DNA from: Pleurodeles waltl
Taxonomy: Eukaryota; Chordata; Amphibia; Caudata; Salamandridae
Length of the DNA: 64,000 bases
NCBI RefSeq assembly: GCF_031143425.1
Contig: NC_090451.1
Coordinates: 663,118,575-663,182,574, forward strand
Direction of reading: 5' to 3'
Shown in pieces: positions 22,860-34,153 of this stretch. A program made the position numbers and the translations under genes. A model generated the notes under the pieces. The model searched no databases, was not told the DNA's origin, and saw nothing but the letters and a program-made list of their open reading frames with translations. How positions within the stretch are numbered: the stretch's first letter is position 1; each line of letters starts with the position of its first letter.

Positions 22860-23350
22860 AGTTGTTATACTAGATACTTATGAATCCCTGCTCTCATCTT
22901 ATATCACACTTATCTACCCATCACCATATGTCATGTCTCTATCAATCTATCATCCATTCCCACTCTGACTCATCCCAAATCCATTCTACTACTTTCATCT
23001 CCTAAATAACTCTGCCTAAGCTCTTCCCTCTGCTTCCTTGTCTAACTCACCAAACTTCACTTTACTACCATGATCTCCCAAACAAACCTAGTAAATTCTC
23101 CCTCATTTATCTCACCCTGCTACTATGATCTCCCTAACCCCTTCCACAGACTCTTCCCTCTTCCATCCTCCTTTACTCATCCCAAGCCTAAATCCTATTA
23201 CCATATACTCCCAATTAACACTTCTAGATTCTTTCCTCCTCCACCCCTCCACTACTCCAGTCAATCTAACTAACAAACTCTTATATCCGCGGCTCAAATT
23301 AACTCATAATAATACTAAAACTGTACTCATATTTCCCTATACTAATTCAT
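22860..23350. other. G-poor, C/T/A-biased tract
   Basis: For about 490 bp the plus strand has very few G, roughly one per 20 bases or fewer, with repeated phrases such as 'ctactatgatctccc' and 'actcatccca'. No coding sense. It may be a decayed tandem repeat or a LINE/LTR 3' region. Confidence 0.6.
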
Positions 23351-24466
23351 CACTAATTCTTGTTGGGTTCCGAAGTGACGTGCTACTCGCCGAAAAGCGC
23401 TTCCACGCCTCATCAGGGGTAGTAAGCTCTATATAAATACTATTACAATACAATTACAATACAATTTTGGAAGTCAGCTTAAACTATAGAGAATAGAGAT
23501 TACCTAGGAGCTGTAGATGCTGCAGGAAACTCTTCCACCACAGGAGGCCCTCCAACAGAACTCTGCTAGTGGGAGCATAGCCACTTTAAACCCATCAGAT
23601 TCATTTTGCACTACGCGGATATAATGTGTGCCCAATCGTTATCTTGGACACGTGCATATACTATCAATTTAGTTCAATTATAACCCAAGAATATGTTCAA
23701 GTAAAGGTCTGGAGTTATTTTTATAATGAATTTGATCTGTATAATTTGCCAAAGGTTGTGCGAAACGAAATACATTGATATATTGAGGCACTGGATGGAA
23801 TCCTTTAACTCTCATAGAACTTGAGAAAATGTCACAAATATACTATATTGATGTGCTCTCTTCTGGCGATCACCTTTAAACCCAATTAATACAGGAAATC
23901 GGACATTTTATTTCAAATCTCTTGTACCTCACCTTACAATAAACGGTGGTGCCTGTTATATATCGATTCTCATTTCCCCCGTGACCCACCCTTGCCATGT
24001 GATGTTTACATCCCCTGAAATGAAACCTCAGAATAGCCCCCTGATGGCCAAACTGATGGATTCCTGGTCTCCTTTTTTGACAGACTTGCCTCGTCAGTTA
24101 TGCTTCAACCTTTCCCATTCCGACAGTGCCCCGTCCCCACCCACCACCACCCCCGAACGTCACAATTCCCCAAACACCGCCCGCACCCCCATACACCTAT
24201 GTGCTCCATACCTCTTTGCCAGCAATAACATAGCGATCACTTCCGCGTCCTGTGACTTTACGTCCTAGCATTTAACCAATCACCGCCTGCTTTGACCACC
24301 CACGCCGCCGAGGCTGCACAACGGTCATCTTGGATTGGGGACGTTCATGTGCATCGCTGTTGAAATCCTGTGTGCTGTGGGTAACGGGGGTTTTATTCGT
24401 TTGTTAATCATCATAGTTTTCGTCCCGGTTGCTGCCAAGGTTGCCAGATCCACGCGTGACCTCACC
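23351..24466. other. no gene; possible retroelement 3' end
   Basis: At 23367-23422 the minus strand reads CCCCTGATGAGGCGTGGAAG and on to TTCGGCGAGTAGC. This resembles the 'CTGATGAgg...cGAAAC' phrase found near the ends of some vertebrate retroelements. The rest, to the dyad repeats at 24467, has no recognisable content. Confidence 0.3.
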
Positions 24467-24730
24467 AGGTGATTTCTCTTTAATTCTGGGACTTGTAGTC
24501 TTGTTTACGCCATTCTAAAACAGGACTACAACTACAAGTCCCAGAATTCAAAGGGAAAAAAACAGACTGAAGCAGCACCTCAAGCCAAAGCTGGCACTTT
24601 TCCCACGTACAGGCATGATGTGCTGCTCCAGGCCAGTTTTTTTTTTAATTCTGGAATTTGTAGTCTTAATTTCTAATATGATGAATAAAACTACATGTCC
24701 AAGAATTCAAATAAAAACCTGGAGTAGTGC
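24467..24730. repeat. two adjacent dyad repeats ('aattctgggacttgtagtc')
   Basis: First dyad: AATTCTGGGACTTGTAGTC (24482-24500) against its inverted copy at 24523-24549, where the right arm has a small internal duplication. Second, more decayed dyad: AATTCTGGAATTTGTAGTC (24647-24665) against the inverted ACTACATGTCCAAGAATT (24691-24708). The shared phrase 'gcagcac' also recurs between them, so one unit of about 165 bp is repeated. Confidence 0.7.
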
Positions 24731-24953
24731 AGCACATCAATCATGAAACTAGGAAACTTGGCAGGGCTGCCAACCATCGATCTGGGAAGCTTGGAAGCTA
24801 TGTAATGTCCCACTGAGTGATGATAATATTGCAAGCATAAAATAGGGCTTCTGTCTCCAGCACGTGTGCTTACTCAATTTAATGTGAATACTATATTTGA
24901 GGAATTATGTATGTTTGAGTATGCTTTTAATTCTTCCTAGTGTCCATCTTTAA

Positions 24954-25179
24954 TGTATTCTGTAGTGCCTTTCCCAGCCCTGGCGCATACAGATGAATTA
25001 TGCCACACGTGTGCGGCGGTCAAACAGGTCTTTATTCGTCAGCATACACTAACACAATGTGCATTACATCCTACTTTCGTTAACCACACCTTAACACCAC
25101 CCTGTACATTACCTACTTCCTGTTCAGAGTCCACCCACAACTACAAGAACTCTAGCCTGCATAACATCAAGATGATACA
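24954..25179 (-). repeat. 3' LTR (226 bp) of the minus-strand gypsy element
   Basis: On the minus strand a purine tract (ctgaaaggggaga, about 25180-25192) is followed by TGTATCATCTTG. The repeat ends CAGAATACA, so the termini are TGTAT and ATACA. A poly(A) signal (AATAAA in 'cgaataaagacctg') lies inside at about 25030. The internal sequence next to it is the end of the integrase frame. The matching 5' LTR was not found near 30 kb. Confidence 0.75.
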
Positions 25180-25453
25180 TCTCCCCTTTCAGTAAATAAA
25201 AAGGTGGCAGACATCGCCAAAATCACATTTCCTTGATTAGTCAGCAAGGTGCTTTCACTTGTCTGCGGCATCGGGTGATCCAAAATGATTGAGGTCCACC
25301 CTGACCGGGCAACAGCATCATAGGCCCATGTTCTTGAGCTGGACCTGCTGGCTGGTTCGCTTCCCTTTATGGTCTCAGGACTCAACACGTGGCGCAGTAG
25401 GTGTTTGAAATGTGATGTGTCCCACGTGATAGATTGTCTAGGACGATGTGCTG

Positions 25454-25994
25454 TTACCATAAATTCTTTGCACGCCACAACCTGTAAATGATCAGCAGCA
25501 AAAGGAATGCCTGTTTTTCGTCTGCATTTCTGCCAACCAATACCCAGTCTCCTTTGTCAAAAATGTTCTCCTGGGCATGGCGTCGCTGATCTGCGTAAAT
25601 TTTAATTTTTCTTTTCCGAGCCGCGTCGGAGTCTTGAATCTTCATTATTCACTGATCGATCCGGGGACCAATGAGGTAGTTTAGTTCTGATGCCTTTCCC
25701 AAATAGCAAGGTGGCTGGACTCTCACCAATTGTGAAGTGAGGACTTGATCGACATGCCTGACACATGGCTTGGTTCAAAGCGATTCCCTCCATGAACGCT
25801 CGTTGAATGATACTCTTGAGGGTGCCCATGAATCTTTCAACTACACTGTTGGCTTGGAGCCAAAGGGGCGTACTCTTTTGGTGTTTGACTTTGAGTCGGA
25901 TGAGGAATTCTTTGAACTGTTTGCTAAAAGGGCAGGCCATTGTAGTGAAAATAAATATGTTTGACCACTGACTTTGTGTTTCATCACTGTGCAT
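25454..25994 (-). pseudogene. gypsy integrase, distal core and C-terminal part
   Basis: The frame from 25994 contains FKEFLIRLKVKHQKSTP and then SVVERFMGTLK, the integrase region around the last catalytic Glu (E of 'VERF'). TIGESPATLLFGK follows, a conserved post-core segment. A frameshift near 25620 leads into the tail (KRKIKIYADQRRHA, GDWVLVGRNA), which matches the small GDxV barrel at the end of gypsy integrases. The part carrying the middle Asp is across the LTR insertion, near 26850. Confidence 0.8.
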
Positions 25995-26760
25995 ATTAGT
26001 TTTTCAATGTTCACCAGTTGCAGATTACATTTTGTATTCAGTTTAGCTGCCTATTGGCTTTATAGTGGGGTTAGACATTACATTTTGTATTCAGTTTAGC
26101 TGCCTATTGGCTTTATCGTAGCATTAGACATTGCAGTTGAGACACTGCAGATGAGCTGTGTTTTTCCACATGGTAAACTAAGCTTGTGTTTTTCGTATTT
26201 TCTCTTACCGAACACGATAGCATGATAAGGAAGCGCATATTTTGTGTTTTTCTTTAGTGCAGAGAACAGTTTGACCCTGAAAGGTGTGTCTCAAAACGAT
26301 GGCCAGCTTTCAACACATTCCTGTCAAGGTTTACCTAAACAGCCCAGCATTTTTTAATAATTCACATCTGAGAGGGAATGGCCTTTCAGAAGGCTTTTCC
26401 CCATGATTATTTAACCTATAAAAGGTGTCCCTGGGCAGCAGCGAGGGGAATTTTCAGAGACTTCAGTCAGGATTGAACGTCAAATGCCTGACACAGACAC
26501 TTGTCCCGTGAGGGTGGAAAACTCTTTCTCGCAGTTGAACAGGGGTCATCAACTTGCTGGCATGAGAAAGATGAAGAGCATTGACAGGCCCTACGGTGAT
26601 GAATTTTGACTTAATCCTTTGCATTGCAATTATGCTATAATATAATCATATTTATTTGCTGTGTACATTGCAGTTGAGAATCACTTTGATATATTTTCCT
26701 TTCATTGCTGGGACTCTTTTTAAAAGTGTGCCTCCAACCTACTAATCTCCTTTCTCAGGA
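25985..26760 (+). repeat. LTR-like insertion with TATA box inside integrase
   Basis: Sequence foreign to the gypsy element separates 'FKEFLIRLKV' from the upstream integrase segment containing KSDNG (about 26850). It has a TATA motif (CCTATAAAAGG near 26415) followed by a GC-richer leader, as in a solo LTR promoter. Its left part contains two copies of a 53-bp unit (26024-26076, 26077-26129). Exact ends and target duplication were not resolved, and plus orientation is inferred from the TATA box. Confidence 0.55.
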
Positions 26761-27391
26761 ACCTCGTGGTGAAGTCATAATAAATGCCTTCTTTAAACTA
26801 AGAAGTGCATTTCAGAGATTTTTGGCAGCTCGGTCATTAGTGAAAGCAAAACAGCCATTATCAGATTTGAAGATTTTGGGGATGTCCCACATTTTCTTAA
26901 AGGCCTAAAAGATCTGATATTGTCACTGGGTTTTGGGTCAGTTTGGGGGGCGAAAAATTGCAAATGTGGCATGCCTTCAGCTCTTTCTCAACTCGCTCAT
27001 CGAGCCAAGGGGACCACACTCTATCTCTTAAAGCTCTTTTGGTGGCTACAGCATCTTGGTGTCCTTCATGGGGCAGCTCAATGACCCGCTGTCTGAGGCT
27101 TTCAGGTATGACAATTATCTAACCTCGTAGAACCACGCCTTCTTGGGTGACTGCTAACTCATACCGAACATTTTTGAACTTTTGGAATTCAACATCTTTG
27201 TCAAGGGGGTGGGTATTTCTCCTCCATGATTGTATGAAAATCAGTTCTTTGATTATGTTCATGTTCTGTATTGGTGTCAGCAATGATTTGTTCCACAGAC
27301 AGAACCGCTGATGTTCTGGAGTTTGTATAAAGTTGAGATATGATTCAGCTGTAGCTGTCTTGGATGTCAAAATATGACAATGCAGTGGCAC
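26760..27391 (-). pseudogene. gypsy integrase, zinc-binding and proximal core
   Basis: The upstream frame (27391-27119) ends VRYELAVTQEGVVLRG, the usual linker into the integrase zinc finger. The next segment reads RVIELPHEGHQ and ELKACHIC, giving the H-x3-H...C-x2-C finger with all four ligands kept across shifted frames. Further on KSDNG appears near 26850, matching the catalytic Asp region. Confidence 0.75.
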
Positions 27392-27399
27392 TCACAAAA

Positions 27400-27800
27400 A
27401 GTAATCAGCTGGGTTTTGATCTTTCCCCGGGTGGTGCACGATCTCATAGTCATATTTTTGTGTCGGAACTCCCATCTCTCAATACAAAAGGGAATCTTAG
27501 CCTCTGAGTTTCCAATAATTGTAAACAACATCTGGTGATCTGTCATGACAAAGAATTATTCTCAGTAGAGGTTTACATGAAAATATTTGCAGGCCCACGC
27601 CACAGCCAGGACTTCCTTCTCCTGGTAAGAGCAAACATGTTCTATACCAGGCAGGCTTCAACCGACATAGGGCACGATGTGTCTCAGAGCATTTGGATAG
27701 CCATTGTGTTGAGCAAGGATTGCCCCTAACCCTACCAGGCTCGCATCAACCCTTATGTCAGTATGTAACTTGGGTTCAAAGCTGGCCATTTCTGTTGCAT
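27400..27800 (-). pseudogene. gypsy RNase H domain remnant
   Basis: At 27720-27785 the minus strand encodes ASFEPKLHTDIRVDASLVGL followed by GAIL. The catalytic Asp sits in 'VDAS', as in Ty3/gypsy RNase H. Downstream YQEKEVLAVAWACKYF keeps the catalytic Glu position. The frames are interrupted. Confidence 0.75.
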
Positions 27801-27989
27801 TCACAATTGCTTAATGTCTTTGAAATTCCAGTCACATTCCGGAGACCACTGGAATGGTACATTTTGCTTTGTTAAGTCTCCGAGTGGGGCACTCAATGTA
27901 GCAAAATGGCGGATGTATCAAGCAATAACTGGCCATGCTTTAAAAGGATTGTAGCATGGTGACATCTTGGGGTGGTGGGGGTTGACAAG

Positions 27990-28600
27990 TGGATGACAGT
28001 GCTCGCACCTTGTCTGGATCTGGACTCATTCCCCCATCAGAGAAAGTATCCAAAAAGTTTGGTTTTGTGAAACACACTTTGTGGCATTTAGAGAGAGATC
28101 TGCATCAGTGTGTAGCTGGCACACTTGGGTGAGGGCTTTGACGTGTTCTTTTTGTGTTCTCTCAAACACAGTATGCCATCACTGTAACCGATAGCATGTT
28201 TATTAGGTTGGATCATTTGGTGAATAATATCCTTAAATATCTCAGCAGCTGAAAATATTCCAAAACTCAGTCTCTTATATCTAATCAAACCAACATGAGT
28301 TGAAAAGGTAGTAATGTACCTTCAGTTCTCCTCCAACTCGAGTTGATGGTATTCTTTATTCCGCTCAAGGTAGGAAAACACTAGCTCCATTCAAATGCAT
28401 GATCATATCCGCTATGTGTGGACCAGGATTTCTTTCCCACTCAATGGCTTTGTTTGTCTTTCGCATATCAATACAAATGCACATCGTTTCACTACTGTCC
28501 TTTTTATGTACTACTTCTATGGGTGAAACCTATGGTGTGGAGCCTGTGGAGCGTTCAATGATGTCATGTTTTAAGTGAGCTTCCAACTCTTTTTTACAGC
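27990..28600 (-). pseudogene. gypsy reverse transcriptase remnant
   Basis: 28545-28370 encodes SPIEVVHKKDSSETMCICID and then NPGPHIADMIMHLNGASVF, the standard finger and palm opening with the first catalytic Asp (CID). A frameshift near 28375 leads to YHQLELEE. 28288-28088 then encodes LSFGIFSAAEIFKDIIHQMI and AIGYSDGIL. The catalytic box reads YSDG instead of YxDD, so the second Asp of the pair is lost and the enzyme could not work. Confidence 0.8.
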
Positions 28601-28718
28601 TCCTTGTAGATGGAAAGCAACTCTGCAGTGTCTCAGCAACAGAGGGAATATATTTATTGATATGAAGCTGTACTTTCATTTTCTTCAATTTTCCAATGCC
28701 AGAAATCAATGATGGGAA

Positions 28719-29045
28719 TCAGCTTGTAATCCCAGACTGATCATAGGGGTTGTGGTTGAGATATATCAATCCCATGTCAACAGCAGTGGAAAAACTGAGT
28801 AAATAGGCACTCAACAAAGTCCTTTTTAGAGCATGAATGGTGGCTTGCGCCAATGTCTTTTCGTGTAGCATTGTCGCTATGTATGACCCTTGGCTTTGCA
28901 ATGGCTCAGACGTAGCCCAGGTATGAACCTTCATGCCTGATGGAGTGAAGTGAGGAAGAAGGGATAGGCTGGTAATCTTTTCTACTGGCATGAAGTTAAT
29001 CGCTGCACCACTGTTTATGATAAAAGTTACTGGATGAGAGTTCAC
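28719..29045 (-). pseudogene. gypsy protease remnant with inactive active site
   Basis: The 108-residue frame contains PVTFIINSGAAINFMP, where retropepsins have D-[ST]-G-A. The catalytic Asp is replaced by Asn. The following strands and helix (SLSLLPHFTPSG and later) are of normal spacing. It sits between gag and reverse transcriptase, as expected. Confidence 0.75.
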
Positions 29046-29164
29046 TTCAAACTTGGTTTTGGGACAGTGCCCAAATTATATTTGTTGCTCTGTTTGGTGA
29101 GCTTTCTTTGAGCTGTGATCATCTTTACGGGTAGCCAACCCCACATGTGCACACTGTCTTTTTT

Positions 29165-29923
29165 TCACATCATCAGTGCACACTCATCTTCTTCGTTGGC
29201 ACTTGATAATGATGTTGACAAACCTTTGTAAGATGAGGTTGATGACAACTGTTTTTTCCTGATTTGTACTTGCCTTAGCTGATGATGCCTTTCAGTTTTA
29301 TGTGCGTGGCGTGAGTGCTTCAGGAATGTTCTTGTGGCCATTTTCTCTTGCCGTAGTGACGCAATTGAGTTTTCTTTGGCTTGGCACACAGTTATGAAAT
29401 GGTTCTCTTTCCCACATCCTTTACAAACTTGTCCTACAGCTGGACATTTACCTTAATAGGGAAATGGAAATCCACATTGGGAGCATAGTTTTGTTTTCTT
29501 TGAAGATGGCAACCTTCATGTATCTCTTCCAAGCTTGTGCTTGTTTTTCATGGTTAGTACTGATTTGTGGTGTGCTGTTCCTGAGTCCATGTCAGCAACT
29601 TGTCGATCTGCTTGTTCTTCTGCTATCGCAGACATCAGCATTTTTTCTAAACTGTGTGTTTCTCTTAGCATGCGCCTTCTAAACGAATGTGAAAGGCAGT
29701 CATCAATGATTCTGAGGATTGTGATTCCAGGTTGTTCCCAACTATTTGGTTCTTTTAGTCCTTCAATCTTTGGAAAGAAAAGGCATTTCACGTTACCTGC
29801 TAGTTCCAGCTTCTTTCTGTCACCATGGTTCCTTTTCTTTAAGATATTAGCCATGGGCAACGCTTGTAAAGGAACCTGAATTTTTCTTCCAGGAGGCAAC
29901 TTGAACCCGAACTTTGCCACCAT
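29165..29923 (-). pseudogene. gypsy gag remnant with CCHC zinc knuckle
   Basis: The frame from 29923 starts MVAKFGFKLPPGRKIQ, and the chain continues for 135 residues to about 29516. Further down, near 29385-29430, the minus strand encodes CKGCGKENHFITVC, a perfect C-x2-C-x4-H-x4-C knuckle. A basic segment follows (29389-29165). Stops separate the pieces. Confidence 0.65.
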
Positions 29924-29930
29924 AAACTGT

Positions 29931-30590
29931 ACAACTTAGCACCACTTCTTGTGTTCATCCTTTCATTATTATGGCATCATCATGATTACCTCCTTTATTT
30001 ATCATGGTGTTAGGTACCCACTTAGGTATAGTGGGATGTAGTCTCTTAAAACTTTCCTAGACAGGGTGAATGTCAGTCTACACTTGATGGTTCAGCAAGG
30101 AGTTTTTTGGTGAGTGGGCAGGAAGTTGTGGTTTGTCTGTTCTGTGTTCTTTTGTTACTTAACCCCAATGTGCATAAACTTCTTTAGTGTTCTTATGAAG
30201 TGATCTCTGTCCCCATGGGTTTGGGGTCACATGAGTGCACTCTTTCTGTGTTTTACATTGAGCTTTTATAGTTACTCCTGAAACAACGTCTAAAAAGGAG
30301 ATTCATTGTCTGTCTTGATTTCACTTAGCACTTCTTATGCACCAAACGTTTTCTCTAGCTTAGGCATTACATTCTAAAATGAAGTTTAGTACAATATTGT
30401 TTTTGGCAGAGGATGAGCTTACCACCACCAAGAGATCTTGGTTCTGATGTTCATAAGTCTATGTTGTTTATGCCTCTGGATCCCATTGGTTGTTGGTGAT
30501 TAGGAGCTGGGGGTGGTATCATTGGCCGGCAGATAGCACAGTCATTGATTAGGTTGGCAACCTTTCTGTAAGGTAATCCTCTTTGTGTAT
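29931..30590. other. no gene; expected site of missing gypsy 5' LTR
   Basis: No copy of the 226-bp LTR (24954-25179) was seen here, so the gypsy element is truncated at its 5' side or its LTR has diverged beyond recognition. No other content recognised. Confidence 0.4.
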
Positions 30591-30599
30591 GGTCGGACC

Positions 30600-32480
30600 C
30601 CCCCAAGTGTTTCGACTGAAGCTGCTGGTTTTTCAACTCAGAATGCAAAGAGGCCTGCTAACCAGATCTCAGTGCCAGTGCCTTGACCCTAAAGTGTATG
30701 TCGAATTGGCCATAACCAATTGGAAATGGCTAACTCACCTGTAAGTCCTTAGTAGATGGTACCCTGGTACCTAGGGCATGTAAGTTAGAGGGGTACCGCA
30801 GAGCCTGCAACACTGGTTGTGCCACCCTAGCGGTCCACCAAGTAAAATGGGCCTCCAGTCTACCACTGTGGACGGTAGAAAAGTTGTACACTGCTAGCTC
30901 AAATTTGCTATTGAAAGCAACATCAAAGCCACCACTGCCCCTGAACGTGTGTAAGTCACCCCTATGGCAGACCTACCAAAGCCCTAAAGGCTTGGAGCAA
31001 CATATGTCTTAGGCAGTACATCTACTTTACACGTCCTGACAGTAGAACATGCAACACTACAGTTTCTACTGTGCTGAACCCATCAGCTGTGCTAACACCT
31101 TAACTGTGCGATAAAGTAGGGACCCCAAGGTATCAAACAACTCCTTACATTAAGCCTGACTTGTATCACAAGTAAAAATGAATGTAACTTTATGCAGTGT
31201 GCAGCTTTAACAATGCTGCCACTTTGTTGCCTCTAAAACTCCTGTGCCTTCCTGGGCACCTGTTACATAAAACAGCTTTCTGCATTTCTGGAGAGAAGTG
31301 CCAATGACCCTCAACAAACAGAACGATAAGGGATTTTATAGCCTGGGGCCACACTCTACAAGAAGTGATCACCTAGTGGTACTGAACCTGGAAGCCCACT
31401 GGCTACCAACCGTGTCATGCCATGAGCGAAGTGTCCCAGCATAAAGGGGGCACCTCTGGCACCCAGACCTCAGAGCCTGACTGACGTGGAAGAAGGGCCA
31501 AAGGAGGTCTGCCCTGCTGTATCAAGGGACCAGCAAAGAGAGGCTGCACCATCGAAGACTGCACCTGCTGCACCTGATGGCTAGTGAAGAGAGGGACTGC
31601 GCCTGCTGTGTTCTGCTCAAAAGGAGTTGTCTCTAGATCCCTGTCAAGCCAAGAGACTACTAGGGGCAGCTGACTGAACTCCTGTTTGCAGCACAGGGAC
31701 GAAACAGCTGAAAGAGCAGCTTGGACGAGTGGTAGTTCAAGGCCTTTAGGATGCTACTACTGCCACTGTGCAGCACCAAGGACCAAGACCGACACAGAGT
31801 TGCACCCAAGTTCTCCGGACCCGGGAGTACTGTTGGAGGGTTATGACCCTCAGAACGTGAGTTATTGACTCAGGAAGGATTGGCCTGTGACTGCAGCAAC
31901 GGCCAATTAGTAGTCAAGTGACGAATGGACTTCAGCAAAATCGGAGAGGACTTAGTTGAACATCCACCCTGCAAACAAGACCCCCTTACCATCTTCGTGG
32001 ACACAGGAACCCCTGCAGGAAGATCCCCCATCGACCACATCACATTTACAGCATCCTTGGAGCGTCTTCAGAATCCTTCATCCCTTGCATCAGGACCACT
32101 TCATAGGAAGCCATGGCAACACAAATAAAGTGCTTGAGACTGCTGAAGGACTGCTTCTTCTGCAAAGGTAATGCCTCTTGAGGACCTTGCTTGTCCCCCT
32201 GACTAGCTCCCTACTGGAAATGTTCACCCTAGGTAATTCTAACCGACCAAACTGACATTGCTTTGCTTTGATTTATTATTGCTTGTAAAATCCATATCTC
32301 TGGAACCCTCTGGTGGACCTTTTTCATTTTAGTGCCTGAATTCTTTAAAAATACAGTCTATTTTTTATAAATTGGTGTTACATTTCTTGAGTGTTGTGTT
32401 GATTTCTTCTTAAGTTGTTTTGGTGCTGTTTAAATGCTCTACACTTGTTCCTCTGTGTAAGCCTTGCTGTTCAGTGCCTT
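30600..32480 (+). repeat. LTR relic, plus orientation, related to the LTR at 11367-17027
   Basis: The start is not resolved. 30720-30850 has the phrase 'cctgtaagtccttagtagatggtacc' followed by 'gcctgcaacactggttgtgccaccc', which the other long LTRs here share at the same relative place. The end ('gctctacact', 'taagccttgctgttcagtgcc', 32430-32480) matches the reverse complement of 11480-11540. Internal frames are short and without motifs. Confidence 0.55.
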
Positions 32481-32854
32481 AGTTCATTGTTTCAGTTCGA
32501 GCCTGACTTTTGTTTCTCTGACCGAGGCCCAGTTCTCCCTGCCATGAAGCATTGACCAACTACAGCTTCCTGTGTGTGATCAGTGCCTGACCATTGGCCG
32601 CACTCTTCTGTACTTTTTTTCATTTGTCCTATAAGAGAGCTTGTGCCTGCAGTACCTTCCCTCTCCCCTGTCACTGTCTTTGATTTTGCTTGCTGTCTCC
32701 CTTCCTCTTCTCAGTGTCTGTGCTCGTGCCACATCTTCCATTTCATGCCCCTTCCTCATGTTCCTTGCCCCGCCTGCTCTCCTTTTGCTGTACGTATGTT
32801 GTCACCACCCCCCGGCCCCTCCCAGGCCACCTGTTCACCAAAATAAACACTAAC
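32481..32854. other. no gene recognised
   Basis: Pyrimidine-rich stretch (32640-32840) with an accidental frame; no motifs. Confidence 0.4.
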
Positions 32855-33130
32855 AAAGCCAAATAGCACTCACATAAATGAAATCTATTTGTCTTTTTTA
32901 ATGTTTTTAGACATATTACACAACCAAGCGGGCTGCTGTCCAACATGGCTTAAAGTAAACAAAAAAGAGCCATAATGCAGTCAATGCTGGTCAGGTCCTA
33001 GTGTTATGCTATTCTTTACTTTAAGCCATGTTGCACAGCAGCCCAGGCTGATGTGCAACATTTTTTTTTTTTTTTAAACATCGACAAAACCAATAGTTCT
33101 TGCATAGGCGAAACCTATTGCCTTTGTCAG
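32855..33130. repeat. palindromic MITE-like repeat flanked by direct repeats
   Basis: The central dyad pairs GGGCTGCTGTCCAACATGGC (from 32930) with its inverted copy GCCATGTTGCACAGCAGCCC (to about 33043), extending through 'ttaaagtaaa'. On each side is a copy of 'acaaagccaatagcact...cgaaacctatt' (about 32854-32898 and 33083-33128). It has the look of a tandem or inserted unit of about 228 bp. A run of T at 33061-33075 borders it. Confidence 0.6.
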
Positions 33131-34153
33131 TGCTTGATTTACACTGAAATAAACTCTTGCTTTGGAGAAGCACTTGGGCTCTCAATGGGAAACCTACTGT
33201 AGCCCGTCTTTTGTTTATATTTAAGCACCTGTTGTCCTGTCTCCTGTTTTTATGGCTGTGGCAATCCATGTTGGTTGTCGTAAATTACTTCAAATATGGC
33301 CTCCTAGATCATGAGTACTCGCCCTGGAGGCTCGAGTAACCCAACAGACTTTTTCTGCAACCACTTTTTACTACATTACCATCAAATTTAGCACAAAATT
33401 GGCCAGCATTTTTGAAGTTTCGCAAGAGATGCTAATTACTGATTGGGCATGCGTGAAGTAAAATATACCTGTATGCCACTGTGCCCTCCATCTGGAAACG
33501 TTAACCAAATGCACTTCTTGAATTTACTCAAGTGCATTGAAGCATTCAGTTTACTGTGTGCACTATGGGAAAGATTCTCAGGCCCTAAAACTGAGAATCT
33601 CTTGAAGGAAAAATAATGCATGCTTATGTCCTGCATTACAGAAATGCTGTGTAAAATAATTACATTGGGTTGATGTGATAACTGTAGATTTTTGACAATG
33701 TTATTCAACAACAAAAGCTGGAACCCTGAGGCATTTTTCTGCAGATAAGGACTCTACCCGTAATGTTAGCCCCTGTCTGCTAAGTAATGGACAGTCAATG
33801 CCATTAAGTCTACCCATTTCCATATAAGTAATGCTGAAATGAGTATCCAGTCTTACAGTTTTCCCACATATAATCAGGGCAATTGAAATTATGCTGCAAA
33901 GCAAGAACAAATTATGCATCCGGACTCAGGAAATCATGCAGCAAGGAAAGAAAATTATTGTGTGTAATCCAGCACATTCTATGGCAGTATCATATGCGTT
34001 TTTTATATTTTAGCACACAATAAAAACATCTGGGGAAACATATCACCTCATTAGTACTAGTTTAATACCCAAATACAAACCTGCGCAACTAAAAGGGGAA
34101 TAATAAGTCTTCCACCTTTGCAAAAGCGTTGCAACAGGACTGCACCACACATA
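33131..34153. other. no gene recognised
   Basis: AT-rich, non-repetitive at the level I can see; short frames only. Intergenic between ENTREP3 and the putative GBA1 exon. Confidence 0.4.

Larger units (their letters stand above)
24954..29930 (-). mobile_element. degenerate Ty3/gypsy retrotransposon (gag-PR-RT-RH-IN order)
   Basis: Reading on the minus strand from 29923 downward gives gag with a CCHC knuckle, protease, reverse transcriptase, RNase H, integrase zinc finger, integrase core and C-terminus, purine tract and LTR. This domain order is that of Ty3/gypsy elements. Frameshifts, stops and active-site losses are present throughout, so the copy is dead. A foreign LTR interrupts the integrase core at about 25985-26760. 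Confidence 0.85.
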
